A stretch of DNA of 64,000 bases from an uncultured Alphaproteobacteria bacterium. Lineage in GTDB: Bacteria; Pseudomonadota; Alphaproteobacteria; HIMB59; GCA-002718135. This document shows positions 17,161 to 26,930 of the stretch, in pieces. Below the pieces are notes generated by a model. That model saw nothing but the letters and a program-made list of their open reading frames with translations, did no database searches and was not told where the DNA came from. Location: the NCBI GenBank assembly GCA_902595805.1, contig CACJRM010000005.1:1-64000 (forward strand). The letters run 5' to 3'. A program made the position numbers and the translations under genes. The number at the start of each line of letters is the position of its first letter. The first letter of the stretch is position 1.

Positions 17161-19378
17161 TTTTCAAGAATTTTAAATATACTTTTTTTGAAGAAAAGTT
17201 TTTAAAATCAATCAAAGCTTTATCACCATCCAATTTAATAATTTTTCCTGTACCAAATTTTTGATGATAAACATTTTTCCCTTTAGATATCTTAATATCA
17301 TAGTCAAAATCCTGATTTAAATCCCAATCAATACTATTTTTTTTTGAGTTTTCTAATAATCTTCTTCTGCCGGGTGTAATAATTTCTTCATTAAATGAAT
17401 CACTTTCTAAAAAATTATCTAAAAAGTTATTATCTTGAATATATTTGGAATCGTTTATCTCTACTTTATCCTCTGGAAGTTCATTTATAAATCTTGAAGG
17501 TAAATTATAATCATGTGATGCAAAAGAATATCTATTTTGATTTACATAGGTAATATAAATTTTTTTTCTCGCTCTAGTTAGTGCAACATAGGCAAGTCTT
17601 CTTTCTTCTTCTAAACCTTGATTACCTAATTCCTCTATTGATCTTTGACTTGGGAAAACTCCCTCCTCCCAACCAGCTAGAAATACATAATCAAACTCTA
17701 ATCCTTTAGCAGCATGCATTGTCATTAGAGTAAGTGTTTCTTCTGAAGTATTTGTTATGTTTTCCATAACCAAGGATACATGTTCTAAAAAACCTTCAAT
17801 GTTTTCAAATTCTTTTAAACTTTCTATAAATTCATTTAAATTATCTATTCGTGATAGACTATCTGGTTTATTAGAAATCTCTTCCTCTTTTTTTAGATAT
17901 TCTAAATAACCTGAGTCTTCAATTATTACTTTAGCCAATTCAATATGGTCAAATTTCTTCTTAACCTTTTGCCATTTTAAAATGTTGTCAGTAAAATTAT
18001 ATAATTCACTCTTAGCTTTAGAATTACTCTTGAATGTCAGTTGTTGTGCAGATTCAAATAGAGAAATATTGTTCATTCTTGCATAGCTACTAATTTTGCT
18101 AACAGTTGATTTTCCTATCCCTCTTTTAGGTACATTAATTATTCTTTCAAAAGCTAAGTCATCTGATAGATTATTTGTTAATCTTAAATATGCTATAATA
18201 TCTTTTATTTCTTTTCTTTCGTAAAAGCGTAAACCTCCAATTATTTTATAAGGTAATCCAAGATTGATTAATCTTTCTTCAAACGATCTGGTATGTGCAG
18301 CAACTCGAAATAAGATTGAGATCTCACTCAAATTTATTTTATCTTTTATAATATTCTCTATTTTGTCTGTTACAAAAATGGACTCTTCTTTTGTTTCCCA
18401 AAATCCATTAATTGTAATTTTTTCACCAGCCTGATTTTTACTCCATAACTCTTTTCCATATCTTCCTTTATTTTTAGATATAAGAGTTGATGCACAACTT
18501 AATATATTTCTTGTTGATCGATAATTTTGTTCTAGTCTTACAATAGTTACATTATCAAAATTTTTTTCAAAATTTAATAGATTAGTAACATCAGCTCCTC
18601 TCCAGGAATATATTGATTGATCATCATCTCCAACACAACATATATTTTTGTTTCCATTGTATAAGAAATGAATCCATTGTTGTTGTATTGGGTTAATGTC
18701 TTGATATTCATCTACATGAATATATTTAAAAATATTTTGATATTTTGATAATATATTATTATTTTTTTTAAAAATTTTTATACAAAATAAAATTAAATCA
18801 CCAAAATCTACGCTATTTAATCGAAGAAGTTCAGATTGATAAATGCTGTAAATTTTTTTAATTTCTTTACCATTCTTTCGATATTTATTTTCACTCAATT
18901 CATTGGAGCTGATTCCTTTATTTTTTAAATTATCTATTGCTGATAAATAATATTTAGGTGAAGTTTCCTTTGTATCTATTTTTTCTAACTCACATATATT
19001 CTTAATTAATTTTAATTGATCATCTACATCAATAATTAGAAAATTTTTTCTTAATCCTACTTCCTCATAATGTTGTCTTAGTATTCTTAGTGATAAAGAG
19101 TGAAATGTTCCTACCCACATATTATCTATGGGAAAATTTAGTGCATCTCCGATTCGTGACTTCATTTCACTTGCTGCTTTATTTGTAAAAGTGACTGCTA
19201 AAATTTGCCTAGGAGTGGCAAGTTTTTTTACTAATATATTCAAGATTCTAAAGGTTAATACCCTAGTTTTTCCACTACCAGCACCGGCTAAAACAAGAAG
19301 AGATCCATTGGTTTGTTCTACAGCACTTCTTTGCTCTTTATTCAATAAATCAAGATAATTTTGAGAATTTTCTGTCAT
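17150..19378 (-). CDS. uvrD: UvrD/PcrA-family DNA helicase
   Basis: A 742-residue superfamily 1A 3'-5' helicase for nucleotide excision and mismatch repair. Visible motifs are GAGSGKT (I), TFHSLSLRIL (Ib), VDEYQDINPIQ (II), GDDDQSIYSWRGA (III), LEQNYRST (IV), TMHAAKGLEFDYVFLAGWEEGVFP (V region) and EERRLAYVALTRA (VI). The last 45 residues (NVYHQKFGTGKI...DGDKALIDF) match the Tudor-like RNA polymerase-binding tail of UvrD/PcrA, which separates it from Rep. It is convergent with ligA and divergent from mlaA, with an AT-rich 79-base gap. Confidence 0.93.
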   Translation of the reverse strand: MTENSQNYLDLLNKEQRSAVEQTNGSLLVLAGAGSGKTRVLTFRILNILVKKLATPRQILAVTFTNKAASEMKSRIGDALNFPIDNMWVGTFHSLSLRILRQHYEEVGLRKNFLIIDVDDQLKLIKNICELEKIDTKETSPKYYLSAIDNLKNKGISSNELSENKYRKNGKEIKKIYSIYQSELLRLNSVDFGDLILFCIKIFKKNNNILSKYQNIFKYIHVDEYQDINPIQQQWIHFLYNGNKNICCVGDDDQSIYSWRGADVTNLLNFEKNFDNVTIVRLEQNYRSTRNILSCASTLISKNKGRYGKELWSKNQAGEKITINGFWETKEESIFVTDKIENIIKDKINLSEISILFRVAAHTRSFEERLINLGLPYKIIGGLRFYERKEIKDIIAYLRLTNNLSDDLAFERIINVPKRGIGKSTVSKISSYARMNNISLFESAQQLTFKSNSKAKSELYNFTDNILKWQKVKKKFDHIELAKVIIEDSGYLEYLKKEEEISNKPDSLSRIDNLNEFIESLKEFENIEGFLEHVSLVMENITNTSEETLTLMTMHAAKGLEFDYVFLAGWEEGVFPSQRSIEELGNQGLEEERRLAYVALTRARKKIYITYVNQNRYSFASHDYNLPSRFINELPEDKVEINDSKYIQDNNFLDNFLESDSFNEEIITPGRRRLLENSKKNSIDWDLNQDFDYDIKISKGKNVYHQKFGTGKIIKLDGDKALIDFKNFSSKKVYLKFLKIID

Positions 19379-19457
19379 TTTTTTGCTATAATAGAGATAT
19401 ATATAATGTAATTTATAAACTATATTAAATAATAGTTTAGATATTAATGATTAGTCT

Positions 19458-20243
19458 ATGAGTAAAAAAATTATAATTCTTATTTTTCTATTTTATTCTT
19501 TCCTATCATATAATGTAATTGCTAGTGATGCTGATCAAGTAAATACTGACTCAGAGGATTTTGAAACAACGACGATAGAAGATGAAATTTATGATCCTTT
19601 TGAGCCAGTAAATAGAGCCATATTTAGTTTTAACAATGTAGCTGATAGAATTGTTTTAGAGCCAATTGCAAAAGGCTACAAAAAATTACCTTCACCAATT
19701 CAAAGTGGAATAAATAATTTTTTGAGCAATTTAAGAGCTCCTTTAGTTGTTGTTAATCAACTATTGCAAGGACAAGGTGAAAATGCCGTCCAATCATCGG
19801 GTAGATTTATTGTCAATAGTACCGTAGGTGTATTTGGATTATTTGACATAGCTGAAAAAATTGGACTTGAAGAAAAAGAGGAGGATTATGGACAGACACT
19901 TGCAACTTGGGGTGTTGGGGATGGTTTTTATATAGTACTTCCATTATTTGGGCCATCAAATCTAAGAGACACTTCAGGCATGGTTTTAACTATGATGACT
20001 GATCCGATTAATGCATATGCAGTAAGTGAAGGTGAAGCATGGTTAGTTCCAATGAGAACAGCAGTTAATGCAGTTGATACAAGATCTCAAATAATAGATG
20101 AGGTTAATGCATTAAGAGATAATTCAGTGGATTATTATGCTGCAGTAAGAAGTTCTTATTATCAAAACCGAAAGGCAGCAATAAACAATGTAGATGACTC
20201 AGAATTAACACCATTACCACTTATTAGCATTGAATTCGAATAA
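19458..20243 (+). CDS. mlaA: Phospholipid-transport protein MlaA (VacJ family)
   Basis: A 261-residue protein of the Mla pathway, which removes phospholipids from the outer leaflet of the outer membrane. The hallmark YDPFEPVNRAIFSFN is at about 44-58, followed by the ring-forming helices and DYGQTLATWGVGDGFYIVLP. A Sec signal peptide is seen (hydrophobic 4-20, cleavage after about VIASD), but there is no Cys at its end, unlike the lipoprotein MlaA of E. coli. The mlaC gene begins at the overlapping base of its stop. Confidence 0.93.
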   Translation: MSKKIIILIFLFYSFLSYNVIASDADQVNTDSEDFETTTIEDEIYDPFEPVNRAIFSFNNVADRIVLEPIAKGYKKLPSPIQSGINNFLSNLRAPLVVVNQLLQGQGENAVQSSGRFIVNSTVGVFGLFDIAEKIGLEEKEEDYGQTLATWGVGDGFYIVLPLFGPSNLRDTSGMVLTMMTDPINAYAVSEGEAWLVPMRTAVNAVDTRSQIIDEVNALRDNSVDYYAAVRSSYYQNRKAAINNVDDSELTPLPLISIEFE

Positions 20244-20845
20244 TGAAGTTTAAGTTAATTGTAATTTTTTTTATAATTTTTATTTCAAAAAATTTATATT
20301 CTAGTGAAACTTCAGAATGGCTTAAAAGAGAAATAGATGTTATTCTTGATGCTTATAAAAATCAAAATCTCTCAAATGAAAACAGATTTCTTCTAATTGA
20401 AAAAACAATAAATAATAATTTTGCAGGTACGGGTATTGCTAAATTTGTTGCAGGAGAAGCTTGGAAAAAATCAGATAAAAATACAAAAAAGATCTACATC
20501 AATAATTTTAAAAGACATTTAGCTTTAAATATTGCTTCAATGATGCAAGGATATTCAGACCAAACCTATGAATTATCAAAATCAAAATACGATCAAAAAA
20601 ATCAAGTTACTCTAATTGATATGGAGATCTTTTCAGATACTGGTTCAGTTGTTGTAACATGGCGGGTAAAAGAATCAAAAGAAAGATTTTTTGTTATTGA
20701 TTTAATTGTTGCTGATATTTCACTAGTAGTAACAAAAAGATCAGAATTTAATTCTATGTTAAAAAAAGTTGATAATGATCTTTCAAAATTTAATGAAGTT
20801 TTATCTGATCAAAATGAAATAAGTTATCAGAAAATTACTGAATAA
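20243..20845 (+). CDS. mlaC: Periplasmic phospholipid-binding protein MlaC
   Basis: A 200-residue MlaC/Ttg2D-family periplasmic shuttle that carries phospholipids between the outer-membrane MlaA complex and the inner-membrane MlaFEDB complex. A signal peptide (1-20) precedes the family pattern GKFVAGEAWKKSDKNTKKIYINNFKRHLALN, and WRV...VIDLIVADISLVVTKRSEFNSML near the C-terminus forms the lipid pocket. The ATG overlaps the mlaA stop (TAATG). mlaFED are not in this window. Confidence 0.9.
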   Translation: MKFKLIVIFFIIFISKNLYSSETSEWLKREIDVILDAYKNQNLSNENRFLLIEKTINNNFAGTGIAKFVAGEAWKKSDKNTKKIYINNFKRHLALNIASMMQGYSDQTYELSKSKYDQKNQVTLIDMEIFSDTGSVVVTWRVKESKERFFVIDLIVADISLVVTKRSEFNSMLKKVDNDLSKFNEVLSDQNEISYQKITE

Positions 20846-20867
20846 TATCTAATAAAATACAAAATAA

Positions 20868-21992
20868 TTAAATTTTTAATTTATTTATTTCTTCTTCAGT
20901 TAATATTGCAGGTTGATTAGGATTGGTTGAGAGTTTGAAAGATTTGTTTTCCTCAGCCGACTTTATAATTCCGTCCATAATCTCAAGCACATGAAGAGAT
21001 AATTCAAGAGAACATCTAGCTTTTCGATTATTAGAAATTGAATCAATCATTTCTGAAAGACCTATTCCTCTATAATTTGCTTTTTTATTACCATCTCCAT
21101 CACTTTTATTCGGAATACCTAACAACATGTTATCATTATTGATAGTTTCCCAATCACTATCTTTTTGGGAAATTAATAAATCGCCACTAAAAAAATTTGG
21201 ATCAGGAACAATCATTGAGCCATCAAGTCCATAAAGTTCAATTGTTGAATGATTATTTTTCCAGACATCCCAAGTACAAAAAAACTGAACTTTTGCATTA
21301 TTTTGAAATTCTAAAGAACCCATTAATGTTGTGGGTGTTTCAACTTTTATTTTTTCACCGTATCTAGGTTGGCTAGTAATTGTTCTCTCATTTGTAGCAG
21401 TTCCACTAATTGCATTAATTTGTTTAACTGGTCCAATTAGGTTTATTAATTGCGTAATATAATAAACGCCAACATCAAAAACTGGTCCTGCACCAGGTTT
21501 AAAGAAAAAATCTGGATTAGGGTGCCAATGTTCCATCCCATGAGACATCAAATTAAATGTGCCTAGAACAATTTTACCTATCTTATTGTCTTCAATTAAT
21601 TTTCTAGCTCTTTGACCAGCTGCACCTAAAAATGTATCTGGAGCACAGCCAACATATAAACCTTTTTCATTTACTAATTTTTGTATTTCTAAACCTTCTT
21701 GAAAATTCATTGCTAATGGCTTTTCACTAAAACAATGTTTGCCATTTTGTATTGATTTTGTAATAATTTCTTTATGGGCTGCAGGAATTGTTAGATTAAT
21801 AATTAAATCAATTTCATTATTTTCTAAAATTTCCTCAACTGATAGAGATTTAACATTATATTTAGTTGCAGCATTAAATGCAGCTTCATTGTTTATATCT
21901 GCACAAGCAACTATTTTAAAATTATTAAATATTTTTTGACACTCAAAATAGGTTTCAGAAATATTTCCACAGCCAACAATTCCAATATTCAT
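20868..21992 (-). CDS. Gfo/Idh/MocA-family sugar dehydrogenase (operon 1)
   Basis: A 374-residue NAD(P)-dependent oxidoreductase. The N-terminal Rossmann fold is MNIGIVGCGNIS, with the nicotinamide-contact motif EKPLAMN (about 94-100) and a C-terminal alpha/beta substrate domain containing GPVFDVGVYYITQLI (about 166-180). Family members oxidise a sugar or cyclitol hydroxyl or act on 3-keto glycosides; the substrate cannot be read from sequence. It is last in the operon with the binding protein, permeases, ATPase and isomerase-like gene, and its ATG overlaps the isomerase stop by one base. Confidence 0.88.
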   Translation of the reverse strand: MNIGIVGCGNISETYFECQKIFNNFKIVACADINNEAAFNAATKYNVKSLSVEEILENNEIDLIINLTIPAAHKEIITKSIQNGKHCFSEKPLAMNFQEGLEIQKLVNEKGLYVGCAPDTFLGAAGQRARKLIEDNKIGKIVLGTFNLMSHGMEHWHPNPDFFFKPGAGPVFDVGVYYITQLINLIGPVKQINAISGTATNERTITSQPRYGEKIKVETPTTLMGSLEFQNNAKVQFFCTWDVWKNNHSTIELYGLDGSMIVPDPNFFSGDLLISQKDSDWETINNDNMLLGIPNKSDGDGNKKANYRGIGLSEMIDSISNNRKARCSLELSLHVLEIMDGIIKSAEENKSFKLSTNPNQPAILTEEEINKLKI

Positions 21993-22765
21993 TAAATTGA
22001 TTCTAAATAATCTAATGATTTGATTGTGTATTCTTTATAATCTTTTGGATCATCGTGCTCCAGTACAAAAACTTCACATGGTGTTTTTTTAACTTCAGAA
22101 ATTAGTGAAGGCCAATTAATAAAACCTTCTCCTACAGCAGACTGTTCATCATGTTCTAATAAGTTTTTACTTTGATCATAAAAGTCTTTTAAGTGACAAC
22201 CAATAATTTTATTTTTATATTTTTCTATCCAATCAAGTGGGTCTACTTTTCCAGCAACTGCCCATCCAAGATCAAGTTCCATTTTTAGATTTTCATTGTG
22301 ATCCATCATACATTCTATTGGAAGCTTACCACTAGGAAGAGGTCTAAATTCAAATGAATGATTATGATAACCAAGAGTTAGACCATTATCTTCATAAGTT
22401 TGAACATATGATGAGAGATCTTTACCAAAGTTATTCCAAGTTTCTTCATCAAGATCAAAATTTGAAGCAAAATCTTTACTAAATTTTTCAGGCACAGAAG
22501 GTACTATCGCATGCTTAATATTTAAATATTTCATCCTTCTAATTGTTTCTTCTGTATTTGTAATTGCTTGAAAACTTATGTGAGAAGATTTTATGGAAAT
22601 ACTATTTTCATCCATCATTGATTTAAAATTATCTAAATCAATTTTATCTAAATCAAATAATTCAATATTTTTAATTCCACATTCAGATAGGAATTTAAAT
22701 ATTGGCTCGTAAGGTTGAAATTTTCTTGTGGTATACAACTGCATAGTTATTTCGTTTCTATTCAT
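21992..22765 (-). CDS. TIM-barrel sugar phosphate isomerase/epimerase-like protein
   Basis: A 257-residue protein of the AP-endonuclease-2/xylose-isomerase-like fold. Blocks consistent with a divalent-metal centre are YHNHSFEF (about 130-137), MELDLGWAV (about 157-165), GCHLKDF (about 185-191) and VLEHDDP near the C-terminus, giving the usual Glu/Asp/His ligand set. Relatives isomerise or epimerise sugars, or cleave oxidised glycosides together with a Gfo/Idh/MocA partner, which is the pairing here. The exact reaction is unknown. It overlaps both neighbours by one base. Confidence 0.85.
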   Translation of the reverse strand: MNRNEITMQLYTTRKFQPYEPIFKFLSECGIKNIELFDLDKIDLDNFKSMMDENSISIKSSHISFQAITNTEETIRRMKYLNIKHAIVPSVPEKFSKDFASNFDLDEETWNNFGKDLSSYVQTYEDNGLTLGYHNHSFEFRPLPSGKLPIECMMDHNENLKMELDLGWAVAGKVDPLDWIEKYKNKIIGCHLKDFYDQSKNLLEHDEQSAVGEGFINWPSLISEVKKTPCEVFVLEHDDPKDYKEYTIKSLDYLESI

Positions 22766-23838
22766 TAAATTCTCTCCTCAGACTTACTATCAAATATAGA
22801 CGATTTATTTATATCAAAAGAGATAGTTATTTCATCATTTAAATTAAAATTTGAACTTCCTTCTAATCTAATAGATATTGGATTACCCTCAACACTAGTC
22901 CAAACAAGAGTATCTGCTCCCATAGGCTCCACTAATTCAACTTTACATTGAATAGAATGTTCATTTTTTTCTATGTTTATATTTTCAGGTCTTATTCCAA
23001 ATACAACCTCTTGATCATTCATTAAATTATTTATATTTTCATATTTAGTAATATCAATTTGTTTTTTGCCAACAATTAAATTTTGATTTGATTGATCAAA
23101 TTTAGCTTTTAAAAAATTCATGCTCGGAGATCCAATAAACCCAGCCACAAATAAATTAGCTGGTTTGTTGTAAATTTGTTTAGGTGTATCTAATTGCTGT
23201 ATTAATCCATCTTTCATAACAGATATACGGTCCGCAAGCGTCATCGCTTCTATTTGATCATGAGTAACGTAAATCATAGTATTTGATAAATCTCTATGAA
23301 GTTTTTTAATTTCATAGCGTAGTTCAGCTCTTAATTTTGCATCAAGATTACTTAAAGGTTCGTCAAATAAAAAAACTTTTGCATCTCTAACCAAAGCTCT
23401 ACCAATAGCAACACGCTGCCTTTGACCTCCAGAGAGTTGAGATGGTTTTCTTTTAAGTAGTTCATTTATTTGTAGTAGATTTGCAGCTTTTTTAATTTTT
23501 TCATTAATTAAATCTTTTGCTGTACCAATCATTCTTAAACCAAATGATAAATTTTTCTCAACAGTCATACTTGGGTACAATGCGTATGATTGGAATACCA
23601 TTCCTATGTGTCTATCTTTTGGTTCTTTCCATGTTACGTTATCATCTTCAATCCAAATCTGGCCATCCGTCAAATCCAAAAGACCCGCTATACAGTTTAA
23701 TAAAGTAGTTTTTCCGCATCCTGAAGGACCAAGCAAAACCATGAATTCTCCTTCTTTAATATCAAGACTTAAATCATTTAATATTTCAGTTTTTCCATAA
23801 CTGAAGGATATATTTTTTACTTCAACACTATTTTTCAT
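22765..23838 (-). CDS. Carbohydrate ABC transporter ATP-binding protein (UgpC/MalK type)
   Basis: A 357-residue ATPase that energises CUT1-type sugar import. I start at ATG 23838 (MKNSVEVKN), which follows a GGGGTGAG ribosome-binding stretch. An upstream in-frame start would add 15 residues lying in the permease 3' end. Walker A GPSGCGKTT (37-45), Q-loop Q83, signature LSGGQ (135-139), Walker B VFLFDE (155-160) and the H-loop His193 are intact. A MalK-like TOBE regulatory domain occupies about 235-357. Being the only such ATPase in the window, it may also serve the second transporter at 32008-35089. Confidence 0.93.
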   Translation of the reverse strand: MKNSVEVKNISFSYGKTEILNDLSLDIKEGEFMVLLGPSGCGKTTLLNCIAGLLDLTDGQIWIEDDNVTWKEPKDRHIGMVFQSYALYPSMTVEKNLSFGLRMIGTAKDLINEKIKKAANLLQINELLKRKPSQLSGGQRQRVAIGRALVRDAKVFLFDEPLSNLDAKLRAELRYEIKKLHRDLSNTMIYVTHDQIEAMTLADRISVMKDGLIQQLDTPKQIYNKPANLFVAGFIGSPSMNFLKAKFDQSNQNLIVGKKQIDITKYENINNLMNDQEVVFGIRPENINIEKNEHSIQCKVELVEPMGADTLVWTSVEGNPISIRLEGSSNFNLNDEITISFDINKSSIFDSKSEERI

Positions 23839-23840
23839 AC

Positions 23841-24722
23841 TCACCCCTTTATTGCCCCAGCTGCTATTCCACGCACAAACCATCTTCCAGAAATAAAGTA
23901 TACAAAAAGAGGAACTAGAGAAGTTAAAATTGTAGCTGACATATCTACGTTGTACTCAGCAACACCATAATCTACTTGCACAATATTATTTAATTGAACT
24001 GTCATTGGTTGGTTGTCTCTTCCTGCAAAAACTAATCCTAGAAGAAAATCATTCCAAATTCCTGTAACCTGAAGAATGACAGCTACGATAGTTATGGGAG
24101 TAGACATTGGAATTATTACATAAAAAAATATTTTTATAAAATTACCGCCATCTATTCTGGCAGCTTTAAATAGATCTATTGGAAGACTAGCGTAAAAGTT
24201 TCTAAAGATAAGTGTTAGTATTGGCATACCAAAAATAGTATGAACAAGTATGATGCCTGGTAATGATGAATAAATACCTAAGAAATCTTCTATTTTTAAA
24301 AGTGGATACACCATTACTTGATAAGGAATGAATGCACCAAACATACATAGGCCAAAAAAGAAGTATGCTCCCCTAAAACGCCAAAAAGCTAATGCATATC
24401 CATTTAGTGCACTTAAAGCTACGGATACAATTACACTAGGTACAGTTATCTTCACTGAGTTAACAAAACCAGGCTTCAATCCCTCACATACAAATCCTGT
24501 ACAAGCTTGAGACCAAGCTTTTGGCCAAGCATAAAAACTAAGTTCTTTCGGAAGGTTTAAAATATTAGCAGCTCTTATTTCATCCATATCTTTAAGAGAA
24601 GTAATAATCATTACATATAAGGGCATTAAAAAAAATAATGCGCACATAATTATAAAACAATACAAACCTATTCTTCCTACTGTAAGATGTTTTGGTCGAG
24701 GTCCTTTAGGAATAGTAGACAT
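23841..24722 (-). CDS. Sugar ABC transporter permease, MalG/UgpE type (operon 1)
   Basis: A 293-residue inner-membrane permease with six predicted helices. The EAA loop that docks with the ATPase is PIDLFKAARIDGGNFIKIFFYVIIP (about 195-219), and the C-terminus ends FVRGIAAGAIKG as in CUT1 MalG-type subunits. An insertion near 70-90 (CTGFVCEGLKPGFVNS) is typical of the glucose/mannose-type subgroup. It overlaps the upstream permease by one base, and its TGA is 2 bases before the ATPase start. Confidence 0.92.
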   Translation of the reverse strand: MSTIPKGPRPKHLTVGRIGLYCFIIMCALFFLMPLYVMIITSLKDMDEIRAANILNLPKELSFYAWPKAWSQACTGFVCEGLKPGFVNSVKITVPSVIVSVALSALNGYALAFWRFRGAYFFFGLCMFGAFIPYQVMVYPLLKIEDFLGIYSSLPGIILVHTIFGMPILTLIFRNFYASLPIDLFKAARIDGGNFIKIFFYVIIPMSTPITIVAVILQVTGIWNDFLLGLVFAGRDNQPMTVQLNNIVQVDYGVAEYNVDMSATILTSLVPLFVYFISGRWFVRGIAAGAIKG

Positions 24723-25603
24723 TAGTTATTTGCGTATTTGTTTCTTAGATAAAATTCATAAAAAGCCCAAGGAGCAAGAATACATACAACTGAAATAAAC
24801 ATTATTATAGAAGCTGCAAAAGCTTGTCCTAAATTTGCTCTACTAAAAAAATTCTCCATTACATACATTGCAGGTGTTGTAGTGGCATATCCTGGTCCCC
24901 CAGATGTAAGGGCTAATATTAAATCATAGACTTTTACTACGCCAGCTGCAATCAAGACAATTGCAGTTACTACCATTGGTCTTAACATTGGTAAAATAAC
25001 AAAAATATAAGATTTCCATTTAGCTACACCTTCGATACTAAGCGATTTCCAAATATCTTCATCAATTCCTCTGAGTCCTGCTAACATTAATACCATTACA
25101 AAACCTGCACCTTGCCAAACAGCAGCTATACATACAGCATAGATTGCAAGATCTCTATTTACCAACCAGTCTAATTCAAACCATGTCATACCCCACATAT
25201 GCATTGAATTCTCCAGGCCAAATGTTGGATTTAAAACCCATTTCCAAACTAAACCAGTTACAACAAAAGACATGGCATAAGGGTATAAAAAAATTGTTCT
25301 AAATAAACTCTCACCTCTTATTTTTTGATCAATCAAAACTGCTAATAAAAAACCAATGATCAGACACCCAATTGTAAATACAAAACCATAAATAAAAATA
25401 TTTTCTACAGCTACATCCCATTTTCGTTGTTTAAATAATCTTTCGTATTGATCAAAACCAACATAATTCATTACTGGTACTAATTTCGAATTTGTTAGAG
25501 AATAAACAAAAGAATAAATAATGCATCCGACAAAGACAGTTAATGATATAACTATCATTGGTAACAGTGCTATTTTTGCAGCTATGTTTCTATAAAAAGG
25601 CAT
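24722..25603 (-). CDS. Sugar ABC transporter permease, MalF/UgpA type (operon 1)
   Basis: A 293-residue inner-membrane permease, the first of the two that form the channel. Six hydrophobic segments are visible. The EAA-type coupling loop is DIWKSLSIEGVAKWKSYIFVILPM (about 192-215), followed by VKVYDLILALTSGGPG, a standard CUT1 motif. A perfect 12-base-pair hairpin ends 8 bases before its ATG, separating it from the highly expressed binding-protein gene. It is translationally coupled to the MalG-type gene. Confidence 0.92.
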   Translation of the reverse strand: MPFYRNIAAKIALLPMIVISLTVFVGCIIYSFVYSLTNSKLVPVMNYVGFDQYERLFKQRKWDVAVENIFIYGFVFTIGCLIIGFLLAVLIDQKIRGESLFRTIFLYPYAMSFVVTGLVWKWVLNPTFGLENSMHMWGMTWFELDWLVNRDLAIYAVCIAAVWQGAGFVMVLMLAGLRGIDEDIWKSLSIEGVAKWKSYIFVILPMLRPMVVTAIVLIAAGVVKVYDLILALTSGGPGYATTTPAMYVMENFFSRANLGQAFAASIIMFISVVCILAPWAFYEFYLRNKYANN

Positions 25604-25611
25604 AAAATGTT

Positions 25612-25641
25612 AAATGGCAGGATAAATTAATCCTGCCATTT
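25612..25641 (-). terminator. Intercistronic hairpin after the operon 1 binding-protein gene
   Basis: AAATGGCAGGAT (25612-25623) and ATCCTGCCATTT (25630-25641) form a perfect 12-bp stem with a 6-base loop, in the 47-base gap between the binding-protein stop and the first permease start. On the minus strand it is followed only by a short T/A stretch. It is better read as a partial terminator or a 3' mRNA stabiliser that raises binding protein over permease than as a full stop. Confidence 0.7.
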
Positions 25642-25650
25642 CGTATATAT

Positions 25651-26895
25651 TTAAAGACCGCTTGTTAAAACGCCTTCTAAGTCATCCATTACTTGAGCTA
25701 CAGTATAATTAGGATCATTTCTGAATTCAGAAATAATATCACCCCATGCTGCAGTGAAAGCAGGAGTATTCCAATCATCACTTTCTCTCATAATTGCATC
25801 TGGATTTTGAATTAAATCTAAACCCATTTGCATACAAGCATCAGCTGCAGAAGTATCAACGTCAAGTCTCATAGGGAGAGAACCTTTAGCATTGTTAAAT
25901 TTAGCTTGTACTGTTGGATTAACCATCATACTTGCCATTGCTAGCTGAGCATCTTTAACTTTTGGATCATCATTTTTAGGAAAAACAAATACATCACCAC
26001 CAAGAGCAACATATTTTTCTTTACCAGGAATTACACAAGAATAATCAACCATTGCTTCTTGTCCAGCAACAGCAAATTCACCTCTTGCCCAGTCTCCCAT
26101 AACCTGCATTGCAGCTTTTCCTTCGATAACCATAGCTGTAGTATCATTCCATAATCTTCCAGGAGAACCTTCATCTGTGAATTGATTTAATTCTCTGTAA
26201 GTGTTTAGAACTGACTCAAATCTTCCATCTCTAAATGCATCTAGATCTTTATCTCTATAAATTGATTGCATTAGAGGAAAGCCCATGATTGAAGATGCAA
26301 CAACATCAAACATACCAGACTCTTGCCATCCCTGACCACCTAGTGCCAATGGAATGATTCCAGCTTCTTGAATTTTTGGAGCTCCAGCTAAAAATTCCTC
26401 AAAAGTTTGAGGTACTGGTAAACCAACCTGTTTGTAAACGTCATTGTTGATCCACATCCATTGCCAGCTGTGAATATTTACAGGTACGCAATAAAATTCA
26501 CCCTCAAATTCACAAGTTTCAATTAATTCAGGTGGATAAATAAAATCTCTCCAACCCTCTGCAGAAGCAACTTCTTCAAGTGATTGAAGTAAACCTTGCT
26601 CAACTAAATCTACAAATTGTTTTGATACGTTGAACTGTGCTGCAGTTGGTGGATTTCCACCAATAATTCTGTTTACAGTAGTTCCTCTTGCATTATCACC
26701 ACCCGTAATTGCAGTGTCAATCCAAGTATTACCCATTTCTTCCCAAGCCTTAGCAAATTCTGAAATTGCAGCTTGCTCTCCACCAGAAGTCCACCAGTGA
26801 ATTACTTCAGCTTCCATGTGACCACCAGCCTTGGAAACGTTAGTAAAAGATAGGGGTAAAAATATAGTTAATAATATTGAAAAAAATTTTTTCAT
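25651..26895 (-). CDS. Carbohydrate ABC transporter substrate-binding protein (operon 1)
   Basis: A 414-residue periplasmic family 1 solute-binding protein. The signal peptide (1-23, cleavage after SKA) is followed by EAEVIHWWTSGGEQAA, which resembles the start of glucose/mannose-binding proteins such as GtsA. Later blocks GNPPTAAQFN, WQWMWINNDVYKQVGLPVP and VMGDWARGEF fit that subgroup; glucose, mannose or a related sugar is the best guess. A strong Shine-Dalgarno, GGGAGG, precedes the ATG. It is the first gene of the operon, downstream of the palindrome at 26931-26946. Confidence 0.92.
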   Translation of the reverse strand: MKKFFSILLTIFLPLSFTNVSKAGGHMEAEVIHWWTSGGEQAAISEFAKAWEEMGNTWIDTAITGGDNARGTTVNRIIGGNPPTAAQFNVSKQFVDLVEQGLLQSLEEVASAEGWRDFIYPPELIETCEFEGEFYCVPVNIHSWQWMWINNDVYKQVGLPVPQTFEEFLAGAPKIQEAGIIPLALGGQGWQESGMFDVVASSIMGFPLMQSIYRDKDLDAFRDGRFESVLNTYRELNQFTDEGSPGRLWNDTTAMVIEGKAAMQVMGDWARGEFAVAGQEAMVDYSCVIPGKEKYVALGGDVFVFPKNDDPKVKDAQLAMASMMVNPTVQAKFNNAKGSLPMRLDVDTSAADACMQMGLDLIQNPDAIMRESDDWNTPAFTAAWGDIISEFRNDPNYTVAQVMDDLEGVLTSGL

Positions 26896-26930
26896 TATTT
26901 TCCTCCCTTTTTTAAATAAATTTACAATTT

